From assembly GCA_943354965.1 (NCBI GenBank), contig CALRDN010000001.1, forward strand, positions 62,001-126,000: DNA of 64,000 bases, given 5' to 3'. This document shows, one piece after another, positions 1-9,128 of this stretch (position 1 is its first letter; the number at the start of each line of letters is the position of its first letter). The translations under genes and the position numbers were made by a program. The notes under the pieces are model-generated. The model was not told the origin of the DNA. It saw only the letters and a list, made by a program, of their open reading frames with translations, and did not search any database. Source of the stretch: Candidatus Peribacteria bacterium (lineage in GTDB: Bacteria; Patescibacteriota; Gracilibacteria; UBA1369; UBA12463).

Positions 1-2108
1 GAATAAGTGCTGTTGTTTCTGAAATAATTTCTTTTGGTGAAACGTCGATATGCGTAAGATCTTTGACGTGCTCCATACCTGCCTCGAAATCTCTTCGAGC
101 CGGTACACGAGGTGCGACAAACTCTTCCATATCATTGAGTTCTGAGTTGGCTTGAGCGATAACGAGAAGTTTCTCACCATCGGCATCGAAGTAGCTCATC
201 TCATCTGTAACAAAGGTGTGAACCGGAATCTCGAGAAGTTCTGAGATTGCCTCAATTTTCTTTGCTAATGCTTCGTCGATTCGTACATCTTTTTTTGCGA
301 TTGTACTCTTGTTTTTTGGATTAACTACCTCCTCGGAAGTCATACGGCCGACGAGTAGTTTTGCCTTGTTCAAGACGCTGTGTGCAACCTTACGGTATGG
401 AGCTTCGATGAAGCCGTACTTGTTCACCTTTGCGTAGGTAGCCAAGTGGACGACGAGACCGATATTCGGACCTTCAGGAGTGGCAATAGGACAGATACGA
501 CCATAGTGAGATGTGTGTACATCACGTACATCGAACGATGCGCGTTCACGTGAAAGACCTCCAGGACCCATGGCGGAGAGACGTCGCTTATGAGCGAGCT
601 CTGCGAGTGGATTCGTCTGATCCATGAATTGTGAAAGCTGTGAAGATGCGTAGAACTCCCTAAGTGCTGCGGTAATCGGACGAGAGTTGATCAACTGCGT
701 TGGAGTGACCGTCTCGAGATCCATGACCGTCATACGATCTTTGGCGATACGTTCTGTTCGAAGTAAACCTACACGGAATTTGTTCTGAACCAACTCACCA
801 ACGGCACGAACACGTCGATTGCTCAAGTGATCGATATCATCCGGTGAAAGCTCTCCTTTGTTGAGACGGATCAAGTATTTGAGAATCTCAATCAGGTCTT
901 TTACCTGGAAGGTGTGATATTCTTTCTGGTTTGGAACTTCGATGCCGAAACGTCGGTTGAGTTTGTAACGTGCAACAGGTCCCATGTCGTATTTCTTATA
1001 ATCAAAGAACATGGACTGAATGAGTGCCTTTGCATTTTCCGGTGTAGCGAGATCGCCAGGTCGGAGCTTCTTGTAAATATTCTGGTACGCCTCATCGACG
1101 GTCTTGGAAGTATCTTTTTCAAGAGTCATCGTGATGAAATCATTTTCCGGTCCGGTGATAATATCCTTGAAAATTTCCTTCATCTGTTTGTCTGTCTCGT
1201 ATCCGAATACTCGGAGAAGGGAGGTGATATGAATTTTCCTCTTACGGTCGATTTTGACGGTAATAACACCTTTTTTGTCGGTTTCAACTTCTAACCATGC
1301 ACCTCTTTTTGGAATAATTTTTGCGTTGTGGAATTGTGGAGCGGCTGCGTTCTTTGAGAAGAAAACACCAGGGGATCGGACTAATTGTGAAACAACGACA
1401 CGTTCGATACCGTTGATAATGAATGTACCTCGGTTCGTCATGAGCGGAATGGATCCTAGGAAGACGTCCTGTTCCTTGATTTCACCCGTAGTCTTATTGA
1501 TGAGCTGAACGTGAACTTTGAGCGGAGCTTCGTATGTGATGTTCTTGGCTCGTGCTGTCTCGGCATCGTACTTGATCTCACCGAGAGTATGGTCGAGGAA
1601 GTGCATCTCAAGCTTTTTGCCGGAGAAGTCGCTGATTGGGTTGATTTCGTCGAGAAGTTCACGGATTCCCTCTTCGAGGAACCATTTATACGAGTCGAGC
1701 TGAATCTCGATCAAGTTAGGCAATGGAACCTTTGCATCGATGCGGTGAGAGTAGTAATTTCGGATTTTCTCATTTTGAATGTCGCTAATATCGCAATTCA
1801 AATTGGAAGGCTTAATAATCTCGTGGTTTGGACCACGGATTGAAGCTGAAATAGCTTTGGCAGCTGGAACGGATGCTGCAGCTGTTTTTGAGGCAGCTTT
1901 GGCGACAGTTTTGGCTGGAGCCTGCTTTGGAGCAGCTTTGACTACTTCTTTGGCTTTAGGAGTAGGTTTGCTTGGTGTTTTGGCCACTACTTTTGGCTTT
2001 GACGGAGCAGTTACCTTCTTCGGAGCCACTTTAGAAATAACCTTCGCTTTTGGCGCAGGTTTGCTTACTTTACCCTTATTCAGGGCCTTTTTGTCCTTGT
2101 TAGCCATA
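1..2108 (-). CDS. rpoB: RNA polymerase beta subunit, N-terminal part (cut by window edge)
   Basis: Beta subunit of the core RNA polymerase. Reading the minus strand from the ATG at 2106-2108 gives 702 codons with no stop before the window edge; the C-terminal part lies outside. Recognisable stretches are IQLDSY near residue 136, the GTFIINGTERV-like block (here GTFIINGIERV), and the rifampicin region LSQFMDQTNPLAELAHKRR followed by GPGGLSRERASF and TPEGPNIGLV. Rifampicin-contact residues such as D of MDQ, H of AHKRR and the following R and S are present. Residues 1-115 are a Lys/Ala/Pro/Val-rich low-complexity extension that most RpoB proteins lack; homology begins near residue 116. No rpoC or ribosomal protein gene precedes it on this side. 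Confidence 0.97.
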
Positions 2109-2421
2109 GATGAAAAATAGTAAGAGATTTTCGAAACAGCTTTGCTATCTCTCACAACACATCAGAATGGGCATGATAGCGTGCTTTATTGTATTCAGAA
2201 AGCCTATTTCGTCAAGTTTTTACCTGTCTGTTACGAACTTTACGTTGACCGCTGACAATTTATATTGTGTAAGTATATTTCATTTTTTATGCTTTTTTGC
2301 GAGAAAATTCCAGCCAAAGTTATCTCTTTCTGTCAATTTCAATGTGAATTATTACAGTATCACCAGTCTTGAAAATAATATATCTTTTTCTGGTTACATA
2401 TTCCATATATTACAATTTATT
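2109..2421. promoter_or_regulatory. Divergent intergenic region rpoB / hypothetical gene
   Basis: This 313-nt A/T-rich gap separates leftward rpoB from the rightward gene at 2422. It must hold both promoters. For the rightward gene the best sigma70-like pair I see is CTGACA (2252-2257), 16-nt spacer, TATATT (2274-2279). In the rpoB leader the arms AGAGAT and ATCTCT could pair as a loose hairpin at about 2123-2152. I see no ribosomal-protein leader or other known RNA. Confidence 0.4.
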
Positions 2422-3114
2422 ATGTTCAACTCACTTAAGTCAGCTTGGGGACAGGCAAAAGGACTCGCATCATCCGCGAAAGAATTATTATCGTCGTCAG
2501 TTACTAAAGGGAAAGAGTTACTGAATGGCTTTCTCCCGCCGGAAGTTGATCATCGCCCTGAGGTCCGACGACAGATTGATGAGGTGATGAAGCTAGACCG
2601 TTTGGCAGGAGTGGTTCTGGATTTGCCAACGGCACAGTGGAAGCAGTCTGCACAAAACCCTGTTTCGTCGGTGAAGTATGGGATGGGTATCCAGGCTTGG
2701 GCATCTGCGGATGAAAATCCGTTAAGAGTTTTCCACGATTTTGCCAGATCAGGACTCAAGGATGAAACTCCAATGACTCCTTCTTTCTATAGTGAGGTTC
2801 GAGATGATGCTCGCCAGAAAGGACGGTTTGATTTCGACCCGCTTGCCAATATGAATCATGGACTTCGGTCTAATACGCAACAGGCAGCTCCCGCTCTTTC
2901 TCGTATTACGAGAATAGTTCCAGAGCAGACTGCTCAAATTGCTCCACAGGTTCAGGAGGGTGGTGCTCAGGTAATTCCATTCCGTCGACCGGATTCTCAA
3001 GTTCGGCAGCCAGCTAGTCTTGCTGATGCGTGGCTTTCGAGTCCAAAAACATTCAATAAAATGGTTGCCGATACGCGCAGCAGGGTTGAGCAGGCGTATG
3101 CAATGGCGGCCTAA
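2422..3114 (+). CDS. Hypothetical protein, 230 aa
   Basis: I do not recognise this protein. The reading frame stays open upstream to 2110, but the upstream part reads like intergenic DNA, so I chose the ATG at 2422 (MFNSLKSAWGQAKGLASS). The N-terminal 35 residues are amphipathic, rich in Ser, Lys and Leu. The middle is a mixed soluble segment, and residues about 150-190 are Gln/Pro/Ala-rich and probably disordered. There is no signal peptide or strong membrane segment. It is convergent with serS, 20 nt away, and appears to be a single-gene unit. Confidence 0.7.
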   Translation: MFNSLKSAWGQAKGLASSAKELLSSSVTKGKELLNGFLPPEVDHRPEVRRQIDEVMKLDRLAGVVLDLPTAQWKQSAQNPVSSVKYGMGIQAWASADENPLRVFHDFARSGLKDETPMTPSFYSEVRDDARQKGRFDFDPLANMNHGLRSNTQQAAPALSRITRIVPEQTAQIAPQVQEGGAQVIPFRRPDSQVRQPASLADAWLSSPKTFNKMVADTRSRVEQAYAMAA

Positions 3115-3134
3115 GGAGCGGCCTAAAGAGTGAT

Positions 3135-4409
3135 TTACTTCTTCTTCTCAATTTTTACCTTCCCGTTCATGTACGGACGGAGGATTTCTGGAATGGTGAT
3201 GGAGCCGTCGGCGTTTTGGTAGCATTCGAGGAGGGGGATGAGGACGCGAGGGGAGGCGATCGCCGTGTTGTTGAGTGTGTAGCAGAACTGGTTTTTTCCC
3301 TGAGCGTCTTTGTAGCGAAGGTTCAAGCGGCGTGCCTGGAAATCGAAGAACATAGAGCAAGAATGTGTCTCTCCGTAGCCGTTTCTTGATGGCATCCATG
3401 TTTCAATATCGTTTTTGTAGACCTGTCCCTGACCCATATCGCCCGTGCAGACGGCGACGACGCGGTAGGCGAGTCCGAGCTTCTCGAGAACTTCTTTGGC
3501 GTTGGTAAGAAGGAGGTCAAACATTTTTTGTGATTCTTCTTCGGAGTTTTTGCAAACTACCACCTGTTCTACTTTCTGAAATTGGTGAACACGATAGAGA
3601 CCTCGTGTGTCTTTGCCGTACGTACCCGCCTCACGTCGGAAACAGCTAGAGTATCCGGCGTAGAGTTTTGGCAGTTCTTCTTCCGTAAGAATTTCATCGC
3701 GATGATATGAGGTCACGGAAACTTCAGATGTTCCAATTAAATTTAAATCATCACGCTCCATCTTGTAGGCGGATTCTTCGCCACCAGGGAAGTATCCCGT
3801 TCCGGTCATGGCGTCGTTATTGACGAGCATTGGTACGGAGAAAGGGACGAATCCTTTTGCCATTAAATGATCAATCGTGAAGCGCATGACGGCGTTTTCC
3901 AGGAGGAGTGCGTCGCCTTTGAGGAAGTAGTTGCGGGCTCCGGCGATCTTGGTGCCGCGAGGGATGTCGATGATGTCGAGTTCTTCTCCCAGCGTTACGT
4001 GGTCTTTGGGTTCGAAATCAAACTTCACTGGCGTTCCGACTTTGTAGAGTTCTACATTTTCGCTGTCGTCTTTGCCCTCCGGCGCTTCGCTAGACGGTAC
4101 GGCTGGAACAAGGAGCATGATTTTGAGTAATTCTCTTTCTACGTCTTTTAGGTCTTCATCAAGCGTTTTTTCTTCAGCCGAATAAGACTTCATCTTGTCG
4201 AGAAGTGTCTTTTTTTCTTCACCCTGAAGCTTCGGAATGCTCTCTGATGCTTTATTTTTTTCTCCACGAATAGCCTCAACCTTCTGCAATAATTCGCGTC
4301 GTCGATCATCGAGATGAACAAGCTGATCCAAATCAACGGTTACGCGTTTCACCTTGGCAGCGCGCTTCACGGTGTCGAGATTTTCACGAATGTATTTGAT
4401 GTCGAGCAT
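3135..4409 (-). CDS. serS: Seryl-tRNA synthetase
   Basis: Charges tRNA-Ser with serine in the cytoplasm; class II aminoacyl-tRNA synthetase. The 424-aa length is normal. Residues about 25-105 form the charged N-terminal coiled-coil arm that binds the long variable arm of tRNA-Ser. The serine-binding TSEV motif is at about 228-231. Motif 2 starts FRREAGTYGKDTRG at about 257, and motif 3 (NTAIASPRVLIPLLECYQ) at about 381 keeps the arginine. The ending NADGSITIPEILRPYM matches the family signature. The start is MLDIKYIRENLD, the usual SerRS beginning. It stands alone, with hypotheticals on both sides. Confidence 0.97.
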   Translation of the reverse strand: MLDIKYIRENLDTVKRAAKVKRVTVDLDQLVHLDDRRRELLQKVEAIRGEKNKASESIPKLQGEEKKTLLDKMKSYSAEEKTLDEDLKDVERELLKIMLLVPAVPSSEAPEGKDDSENVELYKVGTPVKFDFEPKDHVTLGEELDIIDIPRGTKIAGARNYFLKGDALLLENAVMRFTIDHLMAKGFVPFSVPMLVNNDAMTGTGYFPGGEESAYKMERDDLNLIGTSEVSVTSYHRDEILTEEELPKLYAGYSSCFRREAGTYGKDTRGLYRVHQFQKVEQVVVCKNSEEESQKMFDLLLTNAKEVLEKLGLAYRVVAVCTGDMGQGQVYKNDIETWMPSRNGYGETHSCSMFFDFQARRLNLRYKDAQGKNQFCYTLNNTAIASPRVLIPLLECYQNADGSITIPEILRPYMNGKVKIEKKK

Positions 4410-4548
4410 GAGATAGGTGCGTTATATTTTTTCTAAAACCGTGCCTAGTGTAGGCGATTTTGGCGTTTTCTGGCAAGTAGATATGTATTTCCTTGCAGTT
4501 CTCCTTTTTTCTTGGTACCGTTTTCTCTTATCCTCTAAATATTTTTAT

Positions 4549-5049
4549 ATGCCTGATTTTTCTGATTCGCACTCTTATGATGATCCCAATTTTCCTGCTC
4601 GTGATCCCAGCCCCTCGTCTCCTTTTAGTTCTCTGTTTATCAAGGTGCTTGGTGTCATGATGGCTGTAGGCGTCACTGCCTCTGCTCTTGCTGATTGTGG
4701 GAATAAGGGTCCTAAGCCTTTTGATGCAACGCTTGCTATGCGTGGTCTTTCTGATTCGAATGCAGGCAAGATACGTGAACTTGTTCAAAGAGATGCTGCT
4801 TTGTGTATGTCTGGCGCATATCCTACGCAATCGTCCTTGCCCGAACAGCTTCGGTCTATAATTGGCACAACCGATGTTTTTTCCACGGAATGTACTTCTT
4901 CCGATCAGACTCCGGCTACTCATGCGTATAGTCTTTCTGTTGGTCCCGAGGACTGTAGTAACACGTACGCTACGGCCGATGGCAAAAATTTCTCATTCGA
5001 AACATTTTATGGAAATTGCCAATCAGGTCTTCCTCCAGCGGTTCATTGA
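4549..5049 (+). CDS. Small membrane-anchored or secreted hypothetical protein
   Basis: Unrecognised 166-aa protein. The frame is open from 4417, but the ATG at 4549 (MPDFSDSHSYDD) gives a sensible protein: a short acidic Ser/Pro-rich cytoplasmic stretch, one hydrophobic segment at about residues 28-47 ending ASALADC, then an extracytoplasmic domain. That domain has about six cysteines, suggesting disulfides or a lipid anchor; the A-D-C context is a poor lipobox. No known domain is seen. It is divergent from serS and convergent with the next gene. Confidence 0.6.
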   Translation: MPDFSDSHSYDDPNFPARDPSPSSPFSSLFIKVLGVMMAVGVTASALADCGNKGPKPFDATLAMRGLSDSNAGKIRELVQRDAALCMSGAYPTQSSLPEQLRSIIGTTDVFSTECTSSDQTPATHAYSLSVGPEDCSNTYATADGKNFSFETFYGNCQSGLPPAVH

Positions 5050-5088
5050 TTGATGTTGGAAATGTGGATATCGGAGTGTCGCTATTTG

Positions 5089-5577
5089 CTACTTAGTTTC
5101 TTGATCTTGTATCCTTGCTAGTTTTTTACTATACATATCACGATCAAATATCGTGGATTGTAGTAATCGTTGATTGACATGTATGAATAGTTTTAGTTGT
5201 TTTATTTCCAATCCCGACACAGTTGCTATGGTTGAAATTCTTCCTTGGGTTTTTGGACGTCCTAATCGACCACTTCTACGAGCGTATGTTCTTGGCATTT
5301 TATTGTCATAGTCGGCGAATGGTTGAAATATCCCCCTAATCTGATCTGCGGTTACTAATGTTCCTTCCCATATCGTGTCGTTTTGCTCTGTAACCAGCAT
5401 TCCGTCTATTGTTGGTATGTGATGGTCATCCCACCCTTGTACTCCCAGTACGGTGCTCATTTTGAAGGGATTCGCTATTGCCGTGTTTGGATTTCTGATT
5501 GCAAGCCGAAGTCCGGCCATTTTATCGGCTTCTAAAAATAACTTTCCAAACGTGTGAATTCTTTCTGACATAAGCAA
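5089..5577 (-). CDS. Hypothetical protein, 162 aa
   Basis: Unrecognised soluble protein. ATG codons at 5577 and 5571 (MLMSERIHTFGK) are both possible. The middle holds the stretch STVLGVQGWDDHHIPTIDGM, and a basic segment ARRSGRLGRPKTQGR at about residues 104-118 could bind nucleic acid or be a linker. No membrane segment. It is 50 nt upstream of the PpiC-like gene's stop and on the same strand, so the two do not share a start region. Confidence 0.6.
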   Translation of the reverse strand: MLMSERIHTFGKLFLEADKMAGLRLAIRNPNTAIANPFKMSTVLGVQGWDDHHIPTIDGMLVTEQNDTIWEGTLVTADQIRGIFQPFADYDNKMPRTYARRSGRLGRPKTQGRISTIATVSGLEIKQLKLFIHVNQRLLQSTIFDRDMYSKKLARIQDQETK

Positions 5578-5626
5578 AGTATATTTGTAAGTTGTTACTT
5601 TAGCCTATATTGTTATTTTTGTCAAA

Positions 5627-6463
5627 TTATAGTGGTGCCAGGGAGATACTTATGACTTCAAGTTTTGCCTTGTTCTCTCGTACATTGTTTTTTACCTTCG
5701 TTGCATATATGATGTGATACCCAAATTGCGTTTTGATAATATCGGATATGTCACCCGGATGTTTTAATTTTAGAGCAGCATTGTTGAATTCAGCTACATA
5801 TATGGGGGCTTCTTTTATGGCAGGTTCTTCTAATTTTCCTCCTGATCCTTTGTTGCTGGCATCATCAGAATTTTCTTTTGCCAAGCGTTCAAAATCTTTT
5901 TGCGAATTAATATTTTTCTTAATAGTATTGATGAGCGCGATAGCTTCTGTCTCCGAGCGAGTAATATTTGGTATACCGCTTTTGTCTGCCGCTTCTTTGT
6001 AGCTTATGAGAATGTGCTCCACGTAGACTTCTTTTTTGTGCTTTAGCATTTTCTTTTTCCCGAGTAATTTAATTATTTGCACCGCATCATTTTGTATGGC
6101 ATTTCCGTCTGTTCCAATTTCCCATCTGTGGGCAATGAACATATCTTTTGTGATTTCTCCCGGTTTCATTTTTTCTATAATATTTTTTGTTTCCGTGGGA
6201 AGCTCTGAGATAAATGTTGAAAATTTTGTATCTTTCCCGTAGACGATTTTATCCGGTTTATTTTCCATTTCCTGTTTTCCTATTTCTGAAAAATTTGCAT
6301 TTGGAATGAGCACTTTCGCAAGTACACTCTTTGCATACGCAATATCATTAAGATATGTTTCAGATTCTACGGCGGCATTCGTCTGTAATGGCGATATCGT
6401 CGTGGCGAATATAAGTCCAAGAATGAGCACTTTGCTTATAGAAATATTCAATATATTTTTCAT
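5627..6463 (-). CDS. Exported PpiC-type peptidyl-prolyl isomerase (PrsA/SurA-like foldase)
   Basis: Predicted extracytoplasmic foldase that helps secreted proteins fold. I start it at the ATG at 6461-6463 (MKNILNISISKVLILGLIF), which gives a clear signal peptide ending near NAA; the frame upstream is spurious. The C-terminal half (about residues 130-270) is a parvulin rotamase: VEHILISYKEA, FERLAKENSDD, GSGGKLE and FGYHIIYATKV are the family landmarks. The first half is a helical chaperone-like region. No lipobox cysteine is seen, so it is secreted or held by an uncleaved signal. Confidence 0.88.
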   Translation of the reverse strand: MKNILNISISKVLILGLIFATTISPLQTNAAVESETYLNDIAYAKSVLAKVLIPNANFSEIGKQEMENKPDKIVYGKDTKFSTFISELPTETKNIIEKMKPGEITKDMFIAHRWEIGTDGNAIQNDAVQIIKLLGKKKMLKHKKEVYVEHILISYKEAADKSGIPNITRSETEAIALINTIKKNINSQKDFERLAKENSDDASNKGSGGKLEEPAIKEAPIYVAEFNNAALKLKHPGDISDIIKTQFGYHIIYATKVKNNVRENKAKLEVISISLAPL

Positions 6464-6592
6464 TTGAAAAAAATAAATGGTAGGTCCTGACTCTACTTGT
6501 TTTTCATTTTCGGTGTCAATGCGTTGTGGGCCTAACGGACAGCGCCCGGGATGCATTATGTTTTGTGATATATGTATACTATAATTCTTTTG
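6464..6592. promoter_or_regulatory. Divergent gap between PpiC and GNAT genes
   Basis: Short divergent gap. It contains a GC-rich patch at about 6528-6552 in which GGGC and GCCC arms can pair. I see no clear operator. The two genes must start transcription from here in opposite directions. Confidence 0.3.
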
Positions 6593-7099
6593 ATGCGCTT
6601 AATAAAACCAACTAAGCAATACGAGCAAAGCTGGAAGAACACCATCAGGGAGTTTGAGGAAGAGGGTGTGGGTGGTTTTTGGAATATTCCGAAGAAGCCT
6701 ACTGATTTGGATGCATATATTGAGCTTACCGAGAAGAATTCTAGGGGAGAGTATGTTCCGAATGGTTGGATCGTTCCTAATTCCACTTATTGGCTTATTG
6801 ATAACGATGAAATTGTTGGTCATGTTAATATCCGCCACGAGCTTAATGAGAGATTAGAAAAACGCGGTGGTAATATCGGTTATGCTATCCGTTCTTCCGC
6901 GCGTAAAAAGGGTTATGGCATCAAGATTCTTGAGCTCGGATTACTGCAAGCTAAGGAGTTGGGATTGCACAGGCTTTTGATTACTTGTCATGATACCAAT
7001 ATTCCCTCACGCAAAATTATTGAACGAAATGGAGGAATTTTTAGCGATGAAATTGAATTTGAAGGAGAGAGAATTCAGAGATATTGGGTAGAGGTTTAG
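6593..7099 (+). CDS. GNAT-family N-acetyltransferase
   Basis: Acetyl-CoA-dependent acetyltransferase of unknown substrate. I prefer the ATG at 6593 (MRLIKPTKQYEQSWKN); an in-frame ATG at 6572 is also possible. The conserved core is present: a beta strand IVGHVNIRHELNE, then the acetyl-CoA pyrophosphate loop region GNIGYAIRSSARKKGYGIKI (the R/Q-x-x-G-x-G/A signature as RKKGYG), then an Asn-containing helix TNIPSRKIIERNGGIF. About 168 aa, normal for a single GNAT domain. It resembles RimJ/RimL-like or YkkB-like members. Its stop overlaps the convergent BRO-like gene by 4 nt. Confidence 0.88.
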   Translation: MRLIKPTKQYEQSWKNTIREFEEEGVGGFWNIPKKPTDLDAYIELTEKNSRGEYVPNGWIVPNSTYWLIDNDEIVGHVNIRHELNERLEKRGGNIGYAIRSSARKKGYGIKILELGLLQAKELGLHRLLITCHDTNIPSRKIIERNGGIFSDEIEFEGERIQRYWVEV

Positions 7100-7920
7100 G
7101 GTTGTTTTTGATTTTTTTTATTCTTCAAAAAATTTCTTTTTGTTACTACTGAACGGCCTAATCTTTCTTCGAGCTTTTCTCGTGCGCCACCGGCAATATC
7201 TCCTCCGGCTTTTGCGTCGCTTTTGAGCTTTGGCATGCCTTTGGAGTCTTCCTCTCGGTGAATTTCTGTAGTTGCTCGTTCGCCAAGCATATTGAAAATA
7301 AGTTCAAGGTCATTCATGTGGTCACGTAGATTTTCCCGCTTGAGACCTTTGAGTTCTTTATACTCCCTAGGAGTAACTCCAAATGTTGCTTTTGAAATTT
7401 CCGCTGTCAGGATCTCATAATCTTGGCCGATTTTTGCTCCGCGATTTTTCCACTCATCGGTCAACTCCTCACGAATAGTAATTCCACGCATACGTTTCTC
7501 TATCCAACTCTCACTGTAACCCTTTGCCTTATAGATAGCTCTCATTCGCTTGCTTGCCAATTCCGGATCCTCAATCTCCTGTACACGCTCATACCCCACC
7601 TTTGCCAGCCATCGCTTGAACGGTTCGGCCTTTGGAGAGGGAATGGATTGAATTATGCGAAATACTCCTTCTGTGTTGGCGCAGTCGGTTCCGCGCATTT
7701 TGTTATCAGGAGCCAGTAATTTCAACTGTCGACAAATTGTCGATATTTCAAAGTCATCTTCACTCTTTACTCGAATTTTCATTTTGAACCAATAATCATT
7801 CGGATTTTCACTGTCAGTAAGCGCACTTACAACATCCACTATTGAAAACCACCACTCGTTATTGTGTAGCGTTTTTCGTATCTGCTTACTATTAAATAAT
7901 GCAATTTTCGTTGGTTCCAT
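7096..7920 (-). CDS. BRO-N / DinD-like protein
   Basis: Begins with a BRO-N domain (about residues 1-110; NEWWFSIVDVVSALTDSENP), the DNA-binding module of phage antirepressors and baculovirus BRO proteins. The C-terminal half (YKELKGLKRENLRDHMNDLE, then ERATTEI) resembles E. coli DinD, and the 274-aa length equals DinD. The codon at 7938 in the same frame is TTG, so I use the ATG at 7918-7920. In E. coli DinD is DNA-damage inducible and inhibits RecA filaments; whether that holds here is inference. A promoter filled with palindromes sits just upstream. BRO-like genes also occur outside prophages, and no phage genes flank this one. Confidence 0.85.
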   Translation of the reverse strand: MEPTKIALFNSKQIRKTLHNNEWWFSIVDVVSALTDSENPNDYWFKMKIRVKSEDDFEISTICRQLKLLAPDNKMRGTDCANTEGVFRIIQSIPSPKAEPFKRWLAKVGYERVQEIEDPELASKRMRAIYKAKGYSESWIEKRMRGITIREELTDEWKNRGAKIGQDYEILTAEISKATFGVTPREYKELKGLKRENLRDHMNDLELIFNMLGERATTEIHREEDSKGMPKLKSDAKAGGDIAGGAREKLEERLGRSVVTKRNFLKNKKNQKQP

Positions 7921-7938
7921 ATTTATTGCGGTTATCAA

Positions 7939-7978
7939 ATACTGCCTGCAGTATAGGTGAGTTTTTACTCACCGTCAA
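7939..7978 (-). promoter_or_regulatory. BRO/DinD-like gene promoter with two nested palindromic operators
   Basis: Read leftward: -35 TTGACG (7973-7978), a 17-nt spacer, -10 TATACT (7950-7955). The spacer is itself almost entirely an inverted repeat with 7-nt arms GGTGAGT and ACTCACC around TTTT (7956-7973). A second, 16-bp inverted repeat, ATACTGC-CT-GCAGTAT (7939-7954), covers the -10 and the expected start site. The ATG lies 18 bp beyond. Confidence 0.75.
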
Positions 7979-8025
7979 TAAAATCAACACAATCTTACTT
8001 GTGTTCACTTAACTATTCTTGCGGA

Positions 8026-8196
8026 TTATACATCAACCACCGTCCCTTCTCTCCTCGCCTTCTTCATCAACCTCCCCAAATCTTCCGCCGGTATCATTGG
8101 ACAAAATTGTCCCCACACCCACCTGTCTTTCGCCCGCCCTATCTGCCCCACGATATAATATCCGAATTGATACTCGATGTCGTTGATCTTGAGGTC
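8026..8196 (-). pseudogene. Short open frame without start codon, possible gene remnant
   Basis: The minus frame from 8196 to the stop at 8026-8028 is open for 56 codons and reads like real protein: LKINDIEYQFGYYIVGQIG, then KDRWVWGQFCPMIPAEDLGR, LMKKARREGTVVDV. The frame opens just after an in-frame TAA and has no ATG before an internal Met; only a GTG near the middle could serve. It could be the 3' end of a gene whose start was lost, or a tiny gene with an unusual start. The opposite-strand frame here has Pro/His-rich composition and looks spurious. Confidence 0.4.
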
Positions 8197-8218
8197 TTAT
8201 TTTTGGACTATAGAGATA

Positions 8219-9112
8219 TTAAATCTTAAGCCAGTACTCTATTGTGACCATGGTTAGATTCAACAGAAACCTTGCATCTTTTTCTGTTGCTGTTTTTGTG
8301 GATGGATGAGCTCCACTTTTTTCACTTCTTTCTTTTGCGGAATATTTCTCGATCTGCTTTATAAATTCATTTAAAAAACTATTATCCGGAATCATTCCTT
8401 TTTCTCTTGCTTCAGGTATCAGCTTACTTATGTCACCTTTTGCAGTTTTTCCGTGTACTAAAATCTGTAAAAAACCTTGTGTTATATTGCTCGTTCTTGT
8501 TATGCAATTCCCATTTTTTTTATTTCTATATTCCTCAAATGCCTTGCAAATTTCATCATTTACTGCTTTCCATTTTTGGTCACTAAGGGCTTCAAATACT
8601 GGCTCATATATTTCTTTTGAGATCTTTTTGTCTTGTTTTGGCATTAAGCCGTTTTTGGTAATTTCTAGATTAATAGAATAGTCCTCAAAAATGTCATTGA
8701 GGCGTGCGCAAAAACGGGCAAATTTGCCTTTGTCATAACTTTCGTTTTGACCTTTTGCGTAGTGCGATATTAATTCGTATACCGTGTTTTCTTCTTTTTC
8801 TAACCATATCGATTCGAAATCAATATATGCTGCTTTTCCTAATTGTGTTTCGCGATATGGGTCAAAAGAATTTGTACCTACCTGTACACGTAGCGTGTTC
8901 GGGCATAAATTTTGTCTTTTATATTTTTCTTTGAGAATGCTTATTGCTTTGGTTATCTCTTGGTCATATTCTTCCATCCATTTTTTGGCTCTGAAGTGTT
9001 GCAAGATGTCATGTTTTTCTTGTTTCGAGAGTTCATCCCAACTTCTTAGTCCTAACGTGGGGCATATTCTTTCTATTTTTTCCGGATTACTTTCTGACCA
9101 AACTTTGAACAT
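8219..9112 (-). CDS. Hypothetical protein with Abi/HEPN-like C-terminus
   Basis: 297-aa soluble, charged protein. The N-terminal half is not recognised. The C-terminal 100 residues (FLQILVHGKTAKGDISKL, then KSGAHPSTKTATEKDARFLL, then an aliphatic helix ending EYWLKI) look like the C-terminal region of abortive-infection or HEPN-type proteins, where a small-residue/His loop is followed by a final helix. A canonical R-x4-6-H is not obvious, so this is a weak assignment. It lies just upstream of the BRO/DinD-like gene on the same strand, which fits a small defence or stress cluster. Confidence 0.6.
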   Translation of the reverse strand: MFKVWSESNPEKIERICPTLGLRSWDELSKQEKHDILQHFRAKKWMEEYDQEITKAISILKEKYKRQNLCPNTLRVQVGTNSFDPYRETQLGKAAYIDFESIWLEKEENTVYELISHYAKGQNESYDKGKFARFCARLNDIFEDYSINLEITKNGLMPKQDKKISKEIYEPVFEALSDQKWKAVNDEICKAFEEYRNKKNGNCITRTSNITQGFLQILVHGKTAKGDISKLIPEAREKGMIPDNSFLNEFIKQIEKYSAKERSEKSGAHPSTKTATEKDARFLLNLTMVTIEYWLKI

Positions 9113-9128
9113 CTATTTTTAAGTTATG

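Noticed and set aside
901..2108. Plus-strand open frames over the rpoB region
   Set aside because: They are antisense to an unbroken, highly conserved rpoB frame and have shadow-like composition.
7957..8229. Plus-strand frame of 90 codons
   Set aside because: Pro/His/Ser-rich and antisense to a better protein-like minus frame; it also covers the BRO promoter.
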